Shown here: piece by piece, positions 5,634-6,548 of the stretch
Position numbering within the stretch: the stretch's first letter is position 1
How the letters are laid out: each line of letters begins with the position of its first letter
Position numbers and translations under genes: made by a program
Source: Verrucomicrobiota bacterium
GTDB taxonomy: Bacteria > Verrucomicrobiota > Lentisphaeria > Oligosphaerales > Oligosphaeraceae
DNA length: 6,548 nucleotides
NCBI GenBank assembly: GCA_022709995.1
Contig: JAKLHU010000129.1
Coordinates: 1-6,548 of the forward strand
Direction of reading: 5' to 3'
The notes under the pieces: generated by a model
Seen by the model: only the letters and a program-made list of their open reading frames with translations
Databases searched by the model: none
Told to the model about the DNA's origin: nothing

Positions 5634-6425
5634 TCATTCCGCGTTCAGCTGGCATCCAGGCGTGACGCTGGTCAGGTCGCCTTGAATCACCACGGCGGCG
5701 CTAATTTCGGGTCGCACTTCAACGACTCGCAGACGAGCCGTCACGGTGTTGTCTCCCGACATCAGCCGCCACACGCCGCCGGTCTTGAGACCGGCCAGAA
5801 AACCGCGGTCGAGCACGACGAGTTGGAGCTCGTCGCTGACCGCCAACACGCCGCAGTCTTGTTTTCCGGGACCACCGCCGCCTCGCCGGGCGACTATCGA
5901 CAGCGGTTTGAGACTGTTCTCAACAGCCCTTTGCAGGGCCCTAGTCCGTTCTGACAATTCACGACGCAGGGCGTCGCTTGGCTGCAGCACATCCAGAACC
6001 GAGGTCAGGTATTGTTCAAAGCGTTGGACGGCGTCTTCGACCTCAAGCTGCCGTCGACCGGCGAGATTGAGGGCTTCGAGGGCCTGGGCTGCCAGGGCGT
6101 CGCCGTCGAGATCCTCCTTGCGTCGGATCAGATGGCTGGCCTGCAGTTCCAGTTGCCGCATCCGTTCCACCACCGCGTGACTTTCCAGATAGAAGTCCGC
6201 GTAGCGGGAGCGGATCTTTTCCAGTTCCTTTTTCGCTTTGCCTAATTCGAGTTCCAGGTCCAGGATGCGTTTCTCCGCTGATTCGCGGGCTTCCCTCGCT
6301 TCCCTCAATGCCACTGTGTCGCCTGGTGTCGAGGCGACCGGTACATTTTCCGCAAGCAGAGAAAACCCCGTGAAAAAAAACGGAAGTAATAATCTAAATC
6401 CAGTTGTTTGTTTTTTCCAATCCAT
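5634..6425 (-). CDS. Exported coiled-coil protein of unknown function with a C-terminal beta-rich domain
   Basis: I do not recognise this 263-residue protein. Residues 1-25 look like a Sec signal peptide: MDWKKQ, then hydrophobic RLLLPFFFTGFSLLA. Cleavage after LLA is plausible, and there is no lipobox Cys. Residues about 38-105 and 125-175 are charged, heptad-like helices rich in Arg, Glu and Leu, suggesting coiled coils. A Gly-rich linker (RRGGGGPGKQ, 180-189) leads to a C-terminal domain of short predicted beta-strands (about 192-262). Its pattern is DRGFLAGLKTGGVWRL, then VTARLRVVEV, AAVVIQGD and TPGCQL. This resembles small beta-barrel domains with a GLKxGD-type loop that follow coiled coils in envelope proteins (MreC-like in layout only). 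The start at ATG 6425 has no SD but gives a good signal peptide. It is 162 nt upstream of rplV on the same strand. Confidence 0.8.
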   Translation of the reverse strand: MDWKKQTTGFRLLLPFFFTGFSLLAENVPVASTPGDTVALREAREARESAEKRILDLELELGKAKKELEKIRSRYADFYLESHAVVERMRQLELQASHLIRRKEDLDGDALAAQALEALNLAGRRQLEVEDAVQRFEQYLTSVLDVLQPSDALRRELSERTRALQRAVENSLKPLSIVARRGGGGPGKQDCGVLAVSDELQLVVLDRGFLAGLKTGGVWRLMSGDNTVTARLRVVEVRPEISAAVVIQGDLTSVTPGCQLNAE

Positions 6426-6548
6426 TGGGCTGATTTTTTTGTTTTGGGCGGTTTTTTTTCATTTTCGGCGTTTTGGGCGGGTGTTTTGCCGGGGCCGTCG
6501 GCCGTGCGTGTCGAGGTCGGGTCATGGTCTTGGCCGGGGGATTATTTT
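6426..6548. other. Right-end non-coding stretch, A/C-rich on the minus strand
   Basis: No gene is supported here. The minus strand has long A runs interrupted by CCGCCC blocks just before the coiled-coil gene, and no SD or convincing promoter hexamers. The outer part (6481-6548) is GC-rich and shows nothing recognisable. It probably contains the upstream region of the coiled-coil gene. Confidence 0.4.
6441..6480. repeat. Pair of 11-bp direct repeats
   Basis: GTTTTGGGCGG occurs at 6441-6451 and again at 6470-6480 on the plus strand, 29 bp apart, with T-rich sequence between. They lie 16-55 bp upstream of the coiled-coil gene's start. They could be a regulator site, or just a product of biased composition. 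Confidence 0.4.

Noticed and set aside
6291..6308. Tandem 9-nt repeat in the coiled-coil gene
   Set aside because: It encodes two consecutive Arg-Glu-Ala units of the heptad-like helix. It is ordinary for coiled coils and not a separate element.
1..6548. Hidden defence system, mobile element, CRISPR array or tRNA
   Set aside because: The space is filled by ribosomal genes and one exported protein. No repeat arrays, terminal inverted repeats, integrase or transposase motifs, or tRNA-like folds were seen.

Overview
This window is a GC-rich bacterial chromosome segment holding a run of 13 ribosomal protein genes, all on the minus strand and therefore read from high to low coordinates. The order is rplV (L22), rpsC (S3), rplP (L16), rpmC (L29), rpsQ (S17), rplN (L14), rplX (L24), rplE (L5), rpsN type Z (S14), rpsH (S8), rplF (L6), rplR (L18) and a left-truncated rpsE (S5). 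This is the canonical bacterial order across the 3' half of the S10 operon into the spc operon, with no break between the two. The proteins are clearly bacterial (S14 with a four-cysteine zinc ribbon, bacterial-type L29, S17 and L16). The phylum cannot be fixed from the sequence. A PVC-type organism (Lentisphaerota, Kiritimatiellota or Verrucomicrobiota) is a guess at low confidence.

Right end (about 5470-6548): where rpsS (S19) and rplB (L2) would normally precede rplV, there is instead an unrecognised gene for a secreted or periplasmic coiled-coil protein of 263 residues, followed by a 162-nt gap. The gap may carry the promoter of the ribosomal run. The S10 cluster therefore looks split between rpsS and rplV.

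Middle (about 2000-5470): the genes are tightly packed. Several starts are decided by strong Shine-Dalgarno (SD) sequences, and two junctions overlap: rplN/rplX by 1 nt and rpsC/rplP by 77 nt. S3 carries an extra block of about 24 residues in the KH-domain GXXG loop. L24 is short at its C-terminus.

Left end (1-2000): spacing loosens. rplR sits between gaps of 117 and 102 nt, has no good SD, and is preceded by a perfect 9-bp hairpin. A second strong hairpin lies in the 65-nt gap between rplP and rpmC. Neither hairpin has a U-tract, so control of translation or mRNA processing is more likely than termination. No terminator, tRNA, mobile element or CRISPR array was seen. Most of the window is ordinary housekeeping sequence; the S3 insertion, the split cluster with its exported neighbour, and the intergenic hairpins deserve a second look.
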